The position numbers and the translations under genes are program-made. Below, piece after piece: positions 25,771-36,119 of a stretch of DNA of 49,945 bases. Source of the DNA: Chloroflexota bacterium (GTDB lineage Bacteria > Chloroflexota > Limnocylindria > Limnocylindrales > CSP1-4); assembly GCA_003158295.1 (NCBI GenBank), contig PMIP01000080.1, positions 3,187 through 53,131 on the forward strand. Direction: 5' to 3'. Every line of letters begins with the position of its first letter. The stretch's first letter is position 1. The notes beneath the pieces were generated by a model. That model saw only the letters and a program-made list of their open reading frames with translations, did not search any database and had not been told where the DNA came from.

Positions 25771-27519
25771 TCAGTACGTCCGCGGCTTCGGTTCGAAGCG
25801 GGTGATCGAGACGTCCTTGTAGCGGAGCGTCGGCCCGTCCGTGCCTCGGTACGCGAGGGTGTGCTTGAGCCACTTCTTGTCGTCGCGCTCTGGGTAATCC
25901 TCGCGTGAGTGGGCGCCGCGGCTCTCGGTCCGAGCCAGGGCCGACGAGACCGTGACGTGCGCGATGTCGAGCAGGTAGCCGAGCTCCCGGGCTTCGATCA
26001 GTTCGGTGTTGAAGACGGATCCGCAATCGGTGATCGAGATCCTGTCGTGGCGAGCCTCGAGCTCTCTGACCTTGGCGAGGGCCGCCGTGAGCAGCTTGCC
26101 GTCGCGGTACACGCCGACGTTGTCCATCATCTCGGCCTGCAGTTCGGTGCGAATCGCGGCCGCGGATTCGCCGCTGCTCGGGCGCGCGCGGATCGCCTCG
26201 AGCTCGGCCCGAACCGGCTCCACGGCGTTGGGTATTGGCCGTGGCCGCTCCACACCGCCGGCGTAGCGCGCCATCTGCCGCCCCGCGCGCCGGCCGAAGA
26301 CGAGGAGATCCACGAGGGAGTTGGTGCCCAGGCGATTGGCCCCATGGACGCTGACGCAGGCGCACTCGCCCGCGGCGAAGAGTCCCGGAACGACGGTGCT
26401 CTTCTCGTCGCGCGTGACTTCTGCCGAGACGTTGGTCGGGATCCCGCCCATGGCGTAGTGGGCCGTCGGCTGCACCGGGACCGGCTCGGTGAGCGGCTCC
26501 ACTCCCTGGTATATGCGGGCGAAGTCGGTGATGTCCGGCAGCTTCTCCTCGATCACCTTTCGGCCGAGGTGGCGTACGTCGAGGTAGAGGTAGTCCTTGC
26601 CACCGATGCCACGGCCGGCCCTGATCTCCTGGTACATCGCCCGGCTGACCATGTCGCGCGGGGCGAGTTCCATCAGCTTGGGGGCGTAGCGCTCCATGAA
26701 GCGCTCGCCCAGATCATTGAGCAGGGTGCCTCCCTCGCCGCGAGCCGCCTCCGAAAGCAGGATGCCGATCCCCACGATCCCGGTCGGGTGGAACTGGAAG
26801 AACTCCATGTCCTGGAGGGGGATGCCGTGGCGATAGCACAGGGCCACACCGTCGCCGGTCAGGCTGTGGGCATTGGACGTGATCCGGAACATCCGTCCGA
26901 AGCCGCCGGTGGCCAGCAGAACGGCCTTGGCCCGGAAGGTGTGCAGCTCGCCGTCGGCGAGACGCTGGGCCACGACTCCGGCCGCACGCCCTCCGGCGCC
27001 GGGCTCGCCGCCGTCGAATAGCAGATCCACGACGCCGAACTCATCGAAGAACCTGACGCCGTGCTTGATGCACTGCTGGTAGAGCGTCTGCAGGATCATG
27101 TGGCCCGTTCGGTCGGCTGCGAAGCAGGCCCGCCGGACGGGCGCTTCGCCGTAGTTGCTGGTGTGGCCACCGAAACGCCGCTGGTCGATCTTGCCGTCGG
27201 GGGTGCGGTTGAACGGCAGGCCCATGTGTTCGAGCTCGATGACGGTCTCGATCGCCTCCCGGGCGAGCACTTCCGCGGCATCTTGGTCGACCAGATAGTC
27301 GCCACCTTTGACGGTGTCGAACATATGCCACTCCCAGTGGTCCTCCTCGAGGTTCCCGAGAGCGGCGCAGACACCCCCCTGAGCGGTGCCGGTGTGGGAT
27401 CGCGTTGGGTAGAGCTTGGTCAGGACGGCGGTGTTCACGCCCTCGCGAGCCAGCTCGAGAGCGGCCCACAGGCCGGCGCCTCCGGCGCCCACAACGATCG
27501 CGTCGAACGGGTAGTCCAT
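25771..27519 (-). CDS. sdhA: Succinate dehydrogenase flavoprotein subunit
   Basis: DAIVVGAGGAGLWAALELAREG, SHTGTAQGGVCAALGN, HPTGIVGIGILLSEAARGEGGTLLN, HGANRLGTNSLVDLLVFGRRAG. Confidence 0.97.
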   Translation of the reverse strand: MDYPFDAIVVGAGGAGLWAALELAREGVNTAVLTKLYPTRSHTGTAQGGVCAALGNLEEDHWEWHMFDTVKGGDYLVDQDAAEVLAREAIETVIELEHMGLPFNRTPDGKIDQRRFGGHTSNYGEAPVRRACFAADRTGHMILQTLYQQCIKHGVRFFDEFGVVDLLFDGGEPGAGGRAAGVVAQRLADGELHTFRAKAVLLATGGFGRMFRITSNAHSLTGDGVALCYRHGIPLQDMEFFQFHPTGIVGIGILLSEAARGEGGTLLNDLGERFMERYAPKLMELAPRDMVSRAMYQEIRAGRGIGGKDYLYLDVRHLGRKVIEEKLPDITDFARIYQGVEPLTEPVPVQPTAHYAMGGIPTNVSAEVTRDEKSTVVPGLFAAGECACVSVHGANRLGTNSLVDLLVFGRRAGRQMARYAGGVERPRPIPNAVEPVRAELEAIRARPSSGESAAAIRTELQAEMMDNVGVYRDGKLLTAALAKVRELEARHDRISITDCGSVFNTELIEARELGYLLDIAHVTVSSALARTESRGAHSREDYPERDDKKWLKHTLAYRGTDGPTLRYKDVSITRFEPKPRTY

Positions 27520-27521
27520 CG

Positions 27522-27908
27522 CTAGACGGGCTGGATGTTGGCAGTCATGACGACCAGGGTGCCCAGGACGAAGACGACCAGGCCGAGGATCGACAGCACC
27601 ATCAGGGCCAGGGTCCGCCGGCCGCCCTGCAGGTAGTCCATCGTCACCGTTCGGATGCCCAGGAAGGCGTGGCTGAGAACGACGATCAGGAACAGCCAGT
27701 CGAAGCTGCGGATCGCGAGGTCGTCCCAGCGGGCGCTGATGAAGCCGCTCTTCTCCTGAGCGGGGTCGAACAAGAAGTGCATCACGCTGAAATGGGTCAA
27801 CGCCAGCACGAAGAGCGCGACTCCCGAGACCCGCATGTAGTACCAGGCGGCAAGCTCGAAGCCACCGCTCTGCGGGCGAGGTCGGCCGGATCGCGAATAC
27901 AGCGCCAT
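27522..27908 (-). CDS. sdhD: Succinate dehydrogenase membrane anchor (SdhD-like)
   Basis: Three TM segments, YMRVSGVALFVLALTHFSVMHFLFD...FLIVVLSHAFLGIRTVTMDYL; sdh operon context. Confidence 0.85.
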   Translation of the reverse strand: MALYSRSGRPRPQSGGFELAAWYYMRVSGVALFVLALTHFSVMHFLFDPAQEKSGFISARWDDLAIRSFDWLFLIVVLSHAFLGIRTVTMDYLQGGRRTLALMVLSILGLVVFVLGTLVVMTANIQPV

Positions 27909-27921
27909 CTCCCGCCTCCCT

Positions 27922-28284
27922 CTACGCGCCGAAGATGGGCTTGAGGATGATGAACGCCGCCGGCAGTCCTGCCACGACGAAGATCACCCAGTTCGCATAC
28001 CAGATCTGCTTGTGGTAGGCGGTCAGGCGCGGCCAGAAGTCCATCAGCAGGATCCGGATGCCGTTGAGGGCGTGGTAGAGGAGCGCGCCGCCGAGCAGCA
28101 CCTCCAGAATCCGCCCCAGCGGGCTGGCATAGAACTTGAGCAGGTCGTCGTACACGCTTGGGTTGCCGCCCGACAGGTATATGTCGAAGACGTGGAGCAG
28201 CACGAAAGCCCAGATGGCGATCCCCGAAATACGGTGGAAAGCCCAGGCCACCATCCCCTCGGAGCCGCGGTAACGAAGCAGCAT
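27922..28284 (-). CDS. sdhC: Succinate dehydrogenase cytochrome b556 subunit (SdhC-like)
   Basis: MVAWAFHRISGIAIWAFVLLHVFDIYL...LYHALNGIRILLMDFWP; operon context. Confidence 0.9.
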   Translation of the reverse strand: MLLRYRGSEGMVAWAFHRISGIAIWAFVLLHVFDIYLSGGNPSVYDDLLKFYASPLGRILEVLLGGALLYHALNGIRILLMDFWPRLTAYHKQIWYANWVIFVVAGLPAAFIILKPIFGA

Positions 28285-28357
28285 GCTGCCTCCCGAATGT
28301 TGTCTGTCGCGCTTGCGCCCGATCAGGAAGCCTGGCCGATCAGGCCGGGGCGGCCAG

Positions 28358-29362
28358 CTAAGCCAACCGCTTAACTATCGCATCTGCGAAGTCGCTCGTT
28401 CCGGCCGTTCCGCCGAGATCGTAGGTGACGGTTCGGCCTTCGGCGAGGACCGACCGGATCGCTTCTTCGACTCGCCCGGCCGCGGCCTGCTGGCCGATGT
28501 GCCGGAGGAGCAGAACGCCTGAGAGCATGAGCGCCGTTGGGTTGGCCTTGTTCTGCCCGGCATACTTGGGCGCCGAGCCGTGGACTGCCTCGAATACCGC
28601 CGCGTCCGGGCCTATGTTCGCGCCCGGAGCCACTCCGAGACCGCCCACCAGTCCGGCCGCCAGGTCGCTGATGATGTCGCCGTAGAGATTTGGCAGGACG
28701 AGCACGTCGTACAGCTCGGGCTTCTGGACGAGCTGCATGCACATGTTGTCTACGATGCGGTCCTCGAAGGCGATCCTGCCTTCGTACTGCGCGGCGATGG
28801 TCCGGCAGCTCTCCAGGAAGAGGCCGTCGGAGAGCTTCATGATGTTGGCCTTGTGGACCGCCGTGACCTTGCGGCGGCCGTTAGCGACGGCGTATTCGAA
28901 GGCGAAGCGAGCGATCCGCTCGGAGGCGGCTCGAGTGATGATCTTGATGCTCTCCGCCGCGTCCGGACCAACCATGTGCTCGATGCCGGCGTAGAGGTCC
29001 TCGGTGTTCTCGCGAACGATGACCAGATCCACGTTCTCGTAGCGGGTCCGCAGACCGGGGATCGACCGGACCGGCCGGAGGTTCGCGTAGAGGCCGAGCG
29101 TCTGGCGCAGGGCCACGTTGACGGACCGGAATCCCTCGCCGACCGGCGTCGTTATGGGTCCCTTGATAGCGACTTTGTTGCGCAGGATCGAGTCGAGGAC
29201 GTACTGCGGAAGAGGGGTCCCCTCCTTCGCCATGACCGCTTCTCCGGCTTCGACGACCTCCCAATCGAACTCGACACCGGAGGCGTCGAGGACCCGCCTG
29301 GTCGCCACGGCCAGCTCGGGGCCGATGCCGTCTCCCGGGATGAGCGTCACTGTCTGGGCCAT
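28358..29362 (-). CDS. Isocitrate/isopropylmalate dehydrogenase family, most likely NAD-dependent isocitrate dehydrogenase
   Basis: [14 protein letters not shown]...[25 protein letters not shown]...[15 protein letters not shown]...[16 protein letters not shown]...[27 protein letters not shown]. Confidence 0.93.
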   Translation of the reverse strand: MAQTVTLIPGDGIGPELAVATRRVLDASGVEFDWEVVEAGEAVMAKEGTPLPQYVLDSILRNKVAIKGPITTPVGEGFRSVNVALRQTLGLYANLRPVRSIPGLRTRYENVDLVIVRENTEDLYAGIEHMVGPDAAESIKIITRAASERIARFAFEYAVANGRRKVTAVHKANIMKLSDGLFLESCRTIAAQYEGRIAFEDRIVDNMCMQLVQKPELYDVLVLPNLYGDIISDLAAGLVGGLGVAPGANIGPDAAVFEAVHGSAPKYAGQNKANPTALMLSGVLLLRHIGQQAAAGRVEEAIRSVLAEGRTVTYDLGGTAGTSDFADAIVKRLA

Positions 29363-29622
29363 GGAGGAATTCTAGCCGCATGGTCGGGCGCACCGCAGAC
29401 GGCCCGACATTGGCGTCGGGTCGCATGGCCGCGGATACCCGGGCAACGGGCGCCGTTCGTCGCCGTCGCCGTCGCCGAAGAGGCGGGCGGCAGGCGATCG
29501 TTTCGGTCGGGGCCGGCGCGTTGTGTCGATGCGCGGTCGCCCAGGCGCCGTCGGCGCTGCCTCCTGCTACGATCGACCCCTCGCACCGGGGATCGCCGCG
29601 AACTCCGTTCCGCCCCGGCGCA

Positions 29623-30825
29623 ATGTCAACATCGGGAGTGGCCGGCGTGAAGATCCAGGAAGCCGACGCAAAGTCGCTGCTGCTCGCCCAGGGACTGCCC
29701 GTTCCACCCTGGGAGGTCGCCCGAACGGCGGAAGAGGTGAAGGCGGCGGCGCAGCGGTTCCTCGACGCCGGGGCCGGTCGTGTCGTGGTCAAGGCCCAGG
29801 TCCTGGTCGGCGGCCGGGGCAAGGCAGGCGGCGTCAAGCTCGCGTCGTCCGCGCAGGAGGCCTCGGAAGTCGGCAGCCGCATCCTCGGTATGGACATCAA
29901 GGGCATAACCGTTCGGAAGGTCCTGGTCGGAGCGGCAGCCGAGATCGTCAAGGAGTTCTACCTCGGCGCCATCATCGATCGGGCCAGCCGCCGGATCGTG
30001 CTGATGGCCTCGGCCGAGGGCGGCGTGGAGATCGAGGAAGTGGCCCGGCAGAGCCCCGGCGCCATTCACCGCGTCTCCGCCGATCCCCTGCTCGGCCTGC
30101 TCGCATTCCAGGCTCGAAGCCTGGGCCTGGCCGTCGGCCTGCGCGATCCCCTGCTGAACCAGTTCGTGGCCATCGCCGGGGGGCTGTACGCGACGATGAA
30201 GGCCAACGACGCGGATCTAGTCGAGGTCAACCCGCTTGCGGTGGTGGCTGAGACGGCCGCGGACGGCACCCCACGGGAGCGGCTCGTCTGCCTGGACGCA
30301 AAGATCACCCTGGACGACTCCGGGCTCTCGCGTCATCTCGAGCTGGAGGCACTGCGCGACCTGGACGAGGAAGACCCGACCGACGCGCAGGCCCGGAAGC
30401 TGGGCATCAACTTCATCCACCTCGACGGCTCGATAGGCTGCATGGTCAACGGCGCCGGCCTGGCCATGACCACGATGGACCTCGTCAAGCACTTCGGGGG
30501 CGAGCCGGCCAACTTCCTGGACGTGGGCGGCGGCGCTCGCCACGAGACAGTACGCGGCGCCATGGAGCTGATCCTCGCCGATCCCAAGGTGAAGGCCATC
30601 CTGGTCAACATCTTCGGCGGCATAACCCGGGGCGACGAGGTTGCCGCGGGGCTGATCGAGGCTAGAGCGCAGCAAGCCCGGGCGGTCCCCATGGTCGTCC
30701 GGATCGTCGGCACGAACGCAGCCCAAGCGGCCCGGCTGTTGCAGGAGGCCCGGTTCGAGACGGCGACCTCGCTCGACGAGGCGGCCGAGAAGGCGGTAGC
30801 GATGGCGAAGGGGGCGGCGCGATGA
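29623..30825 (+). CDS. sucC: Succinate--CoA ligase beta subunit
   Basis: [24 protein letters not shown]...[21 protein letters not shown]...[34 protein letters not shown]...[14 protein letters not shown]. Confidence 0.96.
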   Translation: MSTSGVAGVKIQEADAKSLLLAQGLPVPPWEVARTAEEVKAAAQRFLDAGAGRVVVKAQVLVGGRGKAGGVKLASSAQEASEVGSRILGMDIKGITVRKVLVGAAAEIVKEFYLGAIIDRASRRIVLMASAEGGVEIEEVARQSPGAIHRVSADPLLGLLAFQARSLGLAVGLRDPLLNQFVAIAGGLYATMKANDADLVEVNPLAVVAETAADGTPRERLVCLDAKITLDDSGLSRHLELEALRDLDEEDPTDAQARKLGINFIHLDGSIGCMVNGAGLAMTTMDLVKHFGGEPANFLDVGGGARHETVRGAMELILADPKVKAILVNIFGGITRGDEVAAGLIEARAQQARAVPMVVRIVGTNAAQAARLLQEARFETATSLDEAAEKAVAMAKGAAR

Positions 30826-31706
30826 GCATCCTCGTCGGAGGCGACACGCGCCTCGTGGTCCAGGGCATCACCGGCCGGGAGGGCGAGTTCCACACCCGCG
30901 CCTCGATCGCCTACGGGACGAAGGTCGTGGCCGGCACTCGGCCCGGCAAAGGCGGTCAGACGGCGATAGACGGCACGGTGCCGATCTTCGACACGGTCGC
31001 GCAGGCCGTCGAGGCAACCGGCGCCAACACGTCGGTCATCTACATCCCGGCATCGGGCGCGCCGGACGCAATCCTCGAGTCAGTAGACGCCGGCATCGGG
31101 ACGATCGTCTGCATCACCGAAGGGATCCCTGCGCTCGACATGATCCCGGTGGTCGAGGTCGTCCGGCGGGCCGGGGCCCGACTGATCGGACCCAACTGCC
31201 CCGGCGTCACCTCGCCCGGCCGGGCCAAGGTCGGAATCATCCCGGCATCGATCCACATGCCCGGCCGCGTCGGCGTGGTGTCCCGGTCCGGGACGCTCAC
31301 GTACGAGGCGGTCCAGGCGATGACAGACGCCGGCATCGGGCAGTCCACGTGCGTCGGCATCGGCGGCGACCCGATCATCGGCACCACCTTCCTCGACGTG
31401 CTGCGGCTCTTCCACGACGACCCGGAGACCGCGGCGATCGTCATGATCGGTGAGATCGGCGGCTCAGCCGAGGAAGAGGCCGCCGCCTACGCGACCGAGC
31501 ACCTGCGCGGCGTCCCGATGGCGGCCTTCATCGCCGGCCGGACCGCACCGCCCGGCCGTCGGATGGGCCACGCGGGAGCGATCATCTCCGGCGGTTCGGG
31601 GACCGCCGCGGAGAAGATCGAGGCGCTCGAGGCGGCCGGGGTTCGCGTGGCCGATTCACCCACTCAGCTGCCGAGGCTGCTTCTCGAATCCGGCTTCCGA
31701 CCGTAG
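30822..31706 (+). CDS. sucD: Succinate--CoA ligase alpha subunit
   Basis: [34 protein letters not shown]...[14 protein letters not shown]...[17 protein letters not shown]...[23 protein letters not shown] overlap with sucC. Confidence 0.97.
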   Translation: MSILVGGDTRLVVQGITGREGEFHTRASIAYGTKVVAGTRPGKGGQTAIDGTVPIFDTVAQAVEATGANTSVIYIPASGAPDAILESVDAGIGTIVCITEGIPALDMIPVVEVVRRAGARLIGPNCPGVTSPGRAKVGIIPASIHMPGRVGVVSRSGTLTYEAVQAMTDAGIGQSTCVGIGGDPIIGTTFLDVLRLFHDDPETAAIVMIGEIGGSAEEEAAAYATEHLRGVPMAAFIAGRTAPPGRRMGHAGAIISGGSGTAAEKIEALEAAGVRVADSPTQLPRLLLESGFRP

Positions 31707-31738
31707 ATTCCGGCCGCAGAACGAGAACGGAGGCGATC

Positions 31739-32212
31739 ATGGGCGTTCTGATGGACCTGATCGCCGGCGACGCCCGCGAGATCCTGCTCGCGATCAGCGT
31801 CGACGACTGGGCGGGCTTGCGCGATCGGTCTCGCTTCGTGGCCTACATCTCTCTGGGAGGCGGGCTGGACCTGACCTGGCTCGATCTTCTGGCCCTGGCG
31901 GCGCGCGAGACGATCGGCAGCGAGTCGCCCGGACCGTTCACCCTGGCCACGCATTCGCTGAAGAGCCGGCCCGGTGATGTCTCCGAGAGGACGGTCGAGC
32001 GAGTCGACCCGCACTGGATCGACGCTGTGGCGCGACTCCCCGACAGCCGAACAGACCGGATCGCCGCACGCTGGATCGAGCTGCTCGACTGCGAAGGCTG
32101 TGCGGTCGATCCGGAGGAGAAGCCCATGTTTCGTGAGCTGGCCGGCGATCTGATCGAGTTCTGTCGTCGCGCCGAGGGCGCCGAGGACGTTCTCTTCGCC
32201 TGGTCGCTCTAG
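31739..32212 (+). CDS. Uncharacterised protein
   Basis: 157-aa ORF, ATG start, globular composition, co-directional with sucCD. Confidence 0.6.
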   Translation: MGVLMDLIAGDAREILLAISVDDWAGLRDRSRFVAYISLGGGLDLTWLDLLALAARETIGSESPGPFTLATHSLKSRPGDVSERTVERVDPHWIDAVARLPDSRTDRIAARWIELLDCEGCAVDPEEKPMFRELAGDLIEFCRRAEGAEDVLFAWSL

Positions 32213-32248
32213 TCGATCGCCACGACGGCAGCTGATGCCCGTCCCGGA

Positions 32249-32713
32249 TCAGTAGCCGAGCTTCGTCCAGGCTGGGCCACCCGGAGCTTCGATGAGCTCG
32301 ACCAGGACACCGTGACAGCTCTTGGGATGGACGAATGCGACGGGGCCTTCCCCGCCCTTTCGCGCCTCAGTGTCGATGAGCTGCAGGCCATCTGCGGCCA
32401 GCTTGTCCAGGGCAGCCTGGATATCCGGCACCTCGAAGCAGACGTGATGGAATCCCTCCCCCTTAGCCTCGAGGAAGCGGGCCACCCCGGTGGTGTCGTC
32501 GTCCGGCTGGACCAGCTCGATCCTGACCTCGCCGACGGGAAGGAATCCGATCGTCACCCGGTCGAAAGGAATCGGCGTCACCGTGTCTACCGTCAGTCCG
32601 AGCTTGTCGCGGTACAGGTCGAGGGCGGCATCCAGGCTTCGGACTATGACGGCTACGTGGTGGATTCTCCCGATCCCGAGGCCCTGGGGCAGGGCGGACT
32701 TGAGCTGATCCAT
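32249..32713 (-). CDS. mce: Methylmalonyl-CoA epimerase
   Basis: IGRIHHVAVIVRSLDAALDLYRDKLGLTVDTV...VRIELVQPDDDTTGVARFLEAKGEGFHHVCFEVPDIQAALDKL...VAFVHPKSCHGVLVELIE. Confidence 0.93.
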   Translation of the reverse strand: MDQLKSALPQGLGIGRIHHVAVIVRSLDAALDLYRDKLGLTVDTVTPIPFDRVTIGFLPVGEVRIELVQPDDDTTGVARFLEAKGEGFHHVCFEVPDIQAALDKLAADGLQLIDTEARKGGEGPVAFVHPKSCHGVLVELIEAPGGPAWTKLGY

Positions 32714-32862
32714 GACTCTCCTGCGACTGGCGGGTTACTGCCGGACCGGACGGGCGTTCGATAGGCTCGGGCGGCTGGACCGCCCGTCGTGGCGCCATGG
32801 TACGAGAACCAGGATCGCGCGGCGAACATGGATGGCCCGGCGGCGGGGAGGCCGTGCCGGAT

Positions 32863-33167
32863 CTGGCAGCTGCTGGCAGCTGCCAAACTCGCAGAGCAGT
32901 CCCGAGACTGGCAGCTGCCTGCAGCTGCCACACACGCTGAGTGGCTCAGGACGGTGCGGCGCCGGCGGCTCGTGGCCCTATGGCCGCGTGCCATCGCGGG
33001 GAGACGACCGCAGACACTGGCCGGCGCAGGCGTTTGGAACCGTGCAGCTACCTGCAGCTATCCGACGGATCGGGCATCGGCGCCGAAGTGCAGCTACCTG
33101 CAGCTATCCACTCGATCGGTCGCCGGGGCAGTGTAGATGTCGCCGGCCATCCACTCGATCGGTCGCC
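32863..33167. repeat. Array of tandem-dimer 10-bp repeats (core GCAGCT) spaced ~45 bp, plus a duplicated 19-mer
   Basis: tGGCAGCTGCTGGCAGCTGCC 32863-32885; TGGCAGCTGCCTGCAGCTGCC 32908-32931; GTGCAGCTACCTGCAGCTATCC at 33042 and 33088; ATCCACTCGATCGGTCGCC at 33106 and 33149. Confidence 0.85.
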
Positions 33168-33187
33168 AGCGACTCCGCGGCCGGCGT

Positions 33188-34891
33188 CTAGACCGTGACC
33201 AGCTCGCGGTGCTCGCCCCAGACGCCCCGTAGCCGATCGCAGATCTCCCCCACCGTGGCATAGGCTTTGACCGCTTCAATCATGGAGGGCAGCAGGTTCT
33301 CCTCGCCGCGGGCGCATTCCTCGAGCCGGCGCATGGAGATCTCCCAGGCCGCGGCGTCGCGCTCGGCCCTCACCTGCTGAACGCGCTCCACCTGACGCCG
33401 TTCGCCTTCCGGATCGATACCTTGCAGGGGCGGCGTCGAGGTCTCCTCGTCGCGGAACTTGTTGACTCCCACAACGACCTTCGAGCCGCTCTCGATGGCA
33501 CGCTGGACCTGGTACGAAGATTCCTGGATCTGGCGTTGCTGATAGCCCGTCTCGATGGCCGCAAGGGTTCCGCCCAGGCCCTCGATCTCGGCCAGGTAGT
33601 CGTTCGCGGCGGCTTCAAGCTGATTCGTCAGCGCCTCGACGAAGTAGCTGCCGGCCAGCGGATCCGGAGTCTCCGTGACCCCGGATTCGTAGGCCAGGAT
33701 CTGCTGGGTTCGGAGGGCGAGGCGAGCTGCTTCGGCGGTCGGCAGGGCCAGGGCCTCGTCCCGGGAGTTGGTGTGAAGGCTCTGCGCCCCGCCCAGGACC
33801 GCGGCCAGAGCCTGGACCGTCGTTCGGACAACGTTGTTGTCGATCGACTGGGCGGTCAGGGATGAGCCGGCGGTCTGGACATGGAAGCGGCAGGCCATGG
33901 AGCGCGCGTTGGAGGCTCCGAAGCGTTCCTTGACGATCCGGGCCCACATCCGCCGAGCGGCCCGGAACTTCGCCACCTCCTCGAATAGCTCGCTCCAGGA
34001 AGCGAAGAAGAAACTCAGACGATCGGCGAAGTCATCGATGTCCAGGCCACGGCTCAGCGCAGCCTCGACATAGGCGATGCCATCGGCGAGGGTGAAAGCC
34101 AGCTCCTGCGCGGCGGTGGCTCCAGCCTCTCGCATGTGGTAGCCGCTGATGCTGATCGTGTTCCAGCGGGGCAGCTCTTTCGAGCAGAACTCGAAGATGT
34201 CCGTCACCAGGCGCATCGAGGGCCGCGGCGGGAAGATGTAGGTGCCGCGGGCGATGTACTCCTTGAGTATGTCGTTCTGGATGGTTCCGCTGACTTGGGG
34301 CCGGCCTACTCCCTGCTTCTCGGCCGTAGCCACATACAGGGCGAGCAGGACGGCCGCGGATGCGTTGATCGTCATCGACGTGCTCACGGTGGCCAGGGGT
34401 AGGCCGGCGAGGAGAACCTCCATGTCGGCCAGCGAGCTGATCGGCACTCCAACTCGCCCGACCTCGCCCTCCGCCTGCGGCGCGTCGGAGTCGTAGCCCA
34501 TTTGCGTTGGCAGGTCGAATGCCACCGACAGCCCGGTCTGGCCCTGCTCCAGGAGATACCGGAATCGGCGGTTCGTATCCTCGGCGGTCGAGAAGCCGGC
34601 GTACTGGCGCATCGTCCACAGTCGGCCGCGGTACATCGTGGGCTGAACGCCGCGGGTATACGGGTACTCACCCGGCCGGCCAAGATCGCGATCCTCGTCC
34701 AGACCGGCGACATCGGCCGGCGTATAGAGATCCTGGATCTCTATTCCCGACGTGGTGAGGAAGCGCTCCTGGCGCTCGGGAGAACGAGAGACCGCGCGGG
34801 CCCGCGTGGTAGTCCGCCAGTTCTCTCTGCCCGCGTCGGGCGCCGACTTGTCGCTTCGATCGTCGTGAGTCACGTCCCGGTCCTGAGCCAC
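33188..34891 (-). CDS. Methylmalonyl-CoA mutase large subunit, catalytic domain only
   Basis: [65 protein letters not shown]...[23 protein letters not shown]...[21 protein letters not shown]; no B12-binding domain. Confidence 0.94.
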   Translation of the reverse strand: MAQDRDVTHDDRSDKSAPDAGRENWRTTTRARAVSRSPERQERFLTTSGIEIQDLYTPADVAGLDEDRDLGRPGEYPYTRGVQPTMYRGRLWTMRQYAGFSTAEDTNRRFRYLLEQGQTGLSVAFDLPTQMGYDSDAPQAEGEVGRVGVPISSLADMEVLLAGLPLATVSTSMTINASAAVLLALYVATAEKQGVGRPQVSGTIQNDILKEYIARGTYIFPPRPSMRLVTDIFEFCSKELPRWNTISISGYHMREAGATAAQELAFTLADGIAYVEAALSRGLDIDDFADRLSFFFASWSELFEEVAKFRAARRMWARIVKERFGASNARSMACRFHVQTAGSSLTAQSIDNNVVRTTVQALAAVLGGAQSLHTNSRDEALALPTAEAARLALRTQQILAYESGVTETPDPLAGSYFVEALTNQLEAAANDYLAEIEGLGGTLAAIETGYQQRQIQESSYQVQRAIESGSKVVVGVNKFRDEETSTPPLQGIDPEGERRQVERVQQVRAERDAAAWEISMRRLEECARGEENLLPSMIEAVKAYATVGEICDRLRGVWGEHRELVTV

Positions 34892-35039
34892 GTGCCGCTT
34901 CCTCTAGCCGTCCCAGCTCTCCTCGCATGAGCGTGCCCATTGATGATGGCACGGACGCCCCCATCATGGCCAACCGTCATGCATCACTGAGCCGGACCAG
35001 CTTGGGAACGAAGCGCCTGAAGCGCCCTCGGGCGGCTAC

Positions 35040-35196
35040 CGTCTTTGTGCAAAGACGCCGGACCGAGGTCCGCCATTGCTGGGTTTGACCGTCGGATGAA
35101 GCCGACGTGCCGATGCCTCCGGCGCATGCCGGAAGTGCAGAGAAAGGGCGCGTTTGTCCACAGGATCGGTGAACAACTTCTCGATTCTGTGGATAA
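35040..35196. promoter_or_regulatory. Putative DnaA-box-containing regulatory/origin-like region upstream of parAB
   Basis: TTGTCCACA (35154-35162) and TGTGGATAA (35188-35196, reverse complement TTATCCACA) in inverted orientation; perfect 8-bp-arm palindrome CGTCTTTG-TG-CAAAGACG at 35040-35057. Confidence 0.55.
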
Positions 35197-35345
35197 GCAG
35201 GAGCCGCCGGAGAGGTTAGGTGCGGTAGCATCTAGAAGAGTCGCAATCGGGTTGACGCCAGCCACTTCCAGGGCCTGCTTCGCGGGGCAGCGCCGTCCGA
35301 ATTGGCCGGTTGTCCGCGACGGTACCTGATGCGGAGCGAGGTGGA

Positions 35346-36119
35346 ATGGCCGTGGCCAACGTCATCGCGATAGCGAACCAGAAGGGTGGAGTCGGCAAGA
35401 CGACCACCGCCATCAACCTGGCCGGCGCCCTCGCGGAACGAGGCTTGCGAGTGCTCTGCATCGACATGGACGCGCAGGCCAACCTGTCGGTCGGGCTCGG
35501 CATCAACCTGGGGACGGTCGAGCGATCCATGGCCAACGTACTGATGGAGCCGAAGGTCCGCCTCCAGGACATGATCCTGCCGACCAACACCCCGAATATC
35601 GACGTCGCGCCCGCCACGCTCGACCTGGCATCCACCGAAGTCGACCTGATGAGCTCCATCGGCCGCGAGTACGCCCTGGCCGAGTCGATCGACGACTGGA
35701 CCCAGACCCACTACGACTACATCCTGATCGATTGTCCCCCGACGCTCGGGCTTCTGACGATCAACGGCCTGGTAGCCGCCAACGGCGTGATCATCCCCGT
35801 CCAGACTCAGTACTACGCCCTCAAGGGCCTGACCGCGTTGGTGAAGGTGATCGCCACCATTCGATCCAAGCTCAACAGGAACCTGCGGGTCCTGGGGCTT
35901 CTGCCGACCTTCCACGACCCGCGCACCGTCCTCGGCCGGGAGATGCTGGAAGAGATGCGCGAACACGGCGAGAACCACGTCTTCGACACCATCATCCGCA
36001 ACGCCGTGAAACTCGGAGAGGCTCCGCTCGCCGGCCGGCCGATCACCGAATATGCCGGCGCCTCAGACGCCGCGAACAATTATCGCGAGCTCGCCAGGGA
36101 GGTAATCGCGCTTGGCTAA
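35346..36119 (+). CDS. parA: ParA/Soj chromosome-partitioning ATPase
   Basis: NVIAIANQKGGVGKTTTAINLAGALAERG, VLCIDMDAQANLSVGLG, DYILIDCPPTLGLLTINGLVAA; upstream GAGGTGG. Confidence 0.96.
   Translation: MAVANVIAIANQKGGVGKTTTAINLAGALAERGLRVLCIDMDAQANLSVGLGINLGTVERSMANVLMEPKVRLQDMILPTNTPNIDVAPATLDLASTEVDLMSSIGREYALAESIDDWTQTHYDYILIDCPPTLGLLTINGLVAANGVIIPVQTQYYALKGLTALVKVIATIRSKLNRNLRVLGLLPTFHDPRTVLGREMLEEMREHGENHVFDTIIRNAVKLGEAPLAGRPITEYAGASDAANNYRELAREVIALG

Noticed and set aside
29440-29500. cgtcgccgtcgccgtcgccg repeat upstream of sucC
   Set aside because: Short simple-sequence repeat compatible with base composition; no regulatory interpretation supported.
32863-33167. Possible CRISPR array
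   Set aside because: Repeats are not uniform, internal 10-bp dimers, irregular spacing and no cas genes; not CRISPR.
32735-33198. Small ORFs with repeated WQLPAAA/VQLPAAI peptides in the mcm-mce gap
   Set aside because: Different repeat copies fall in different frames, no good RBS, and the DNA itself has a 10-bp period; treated as a DNA repeat array rather than protein.
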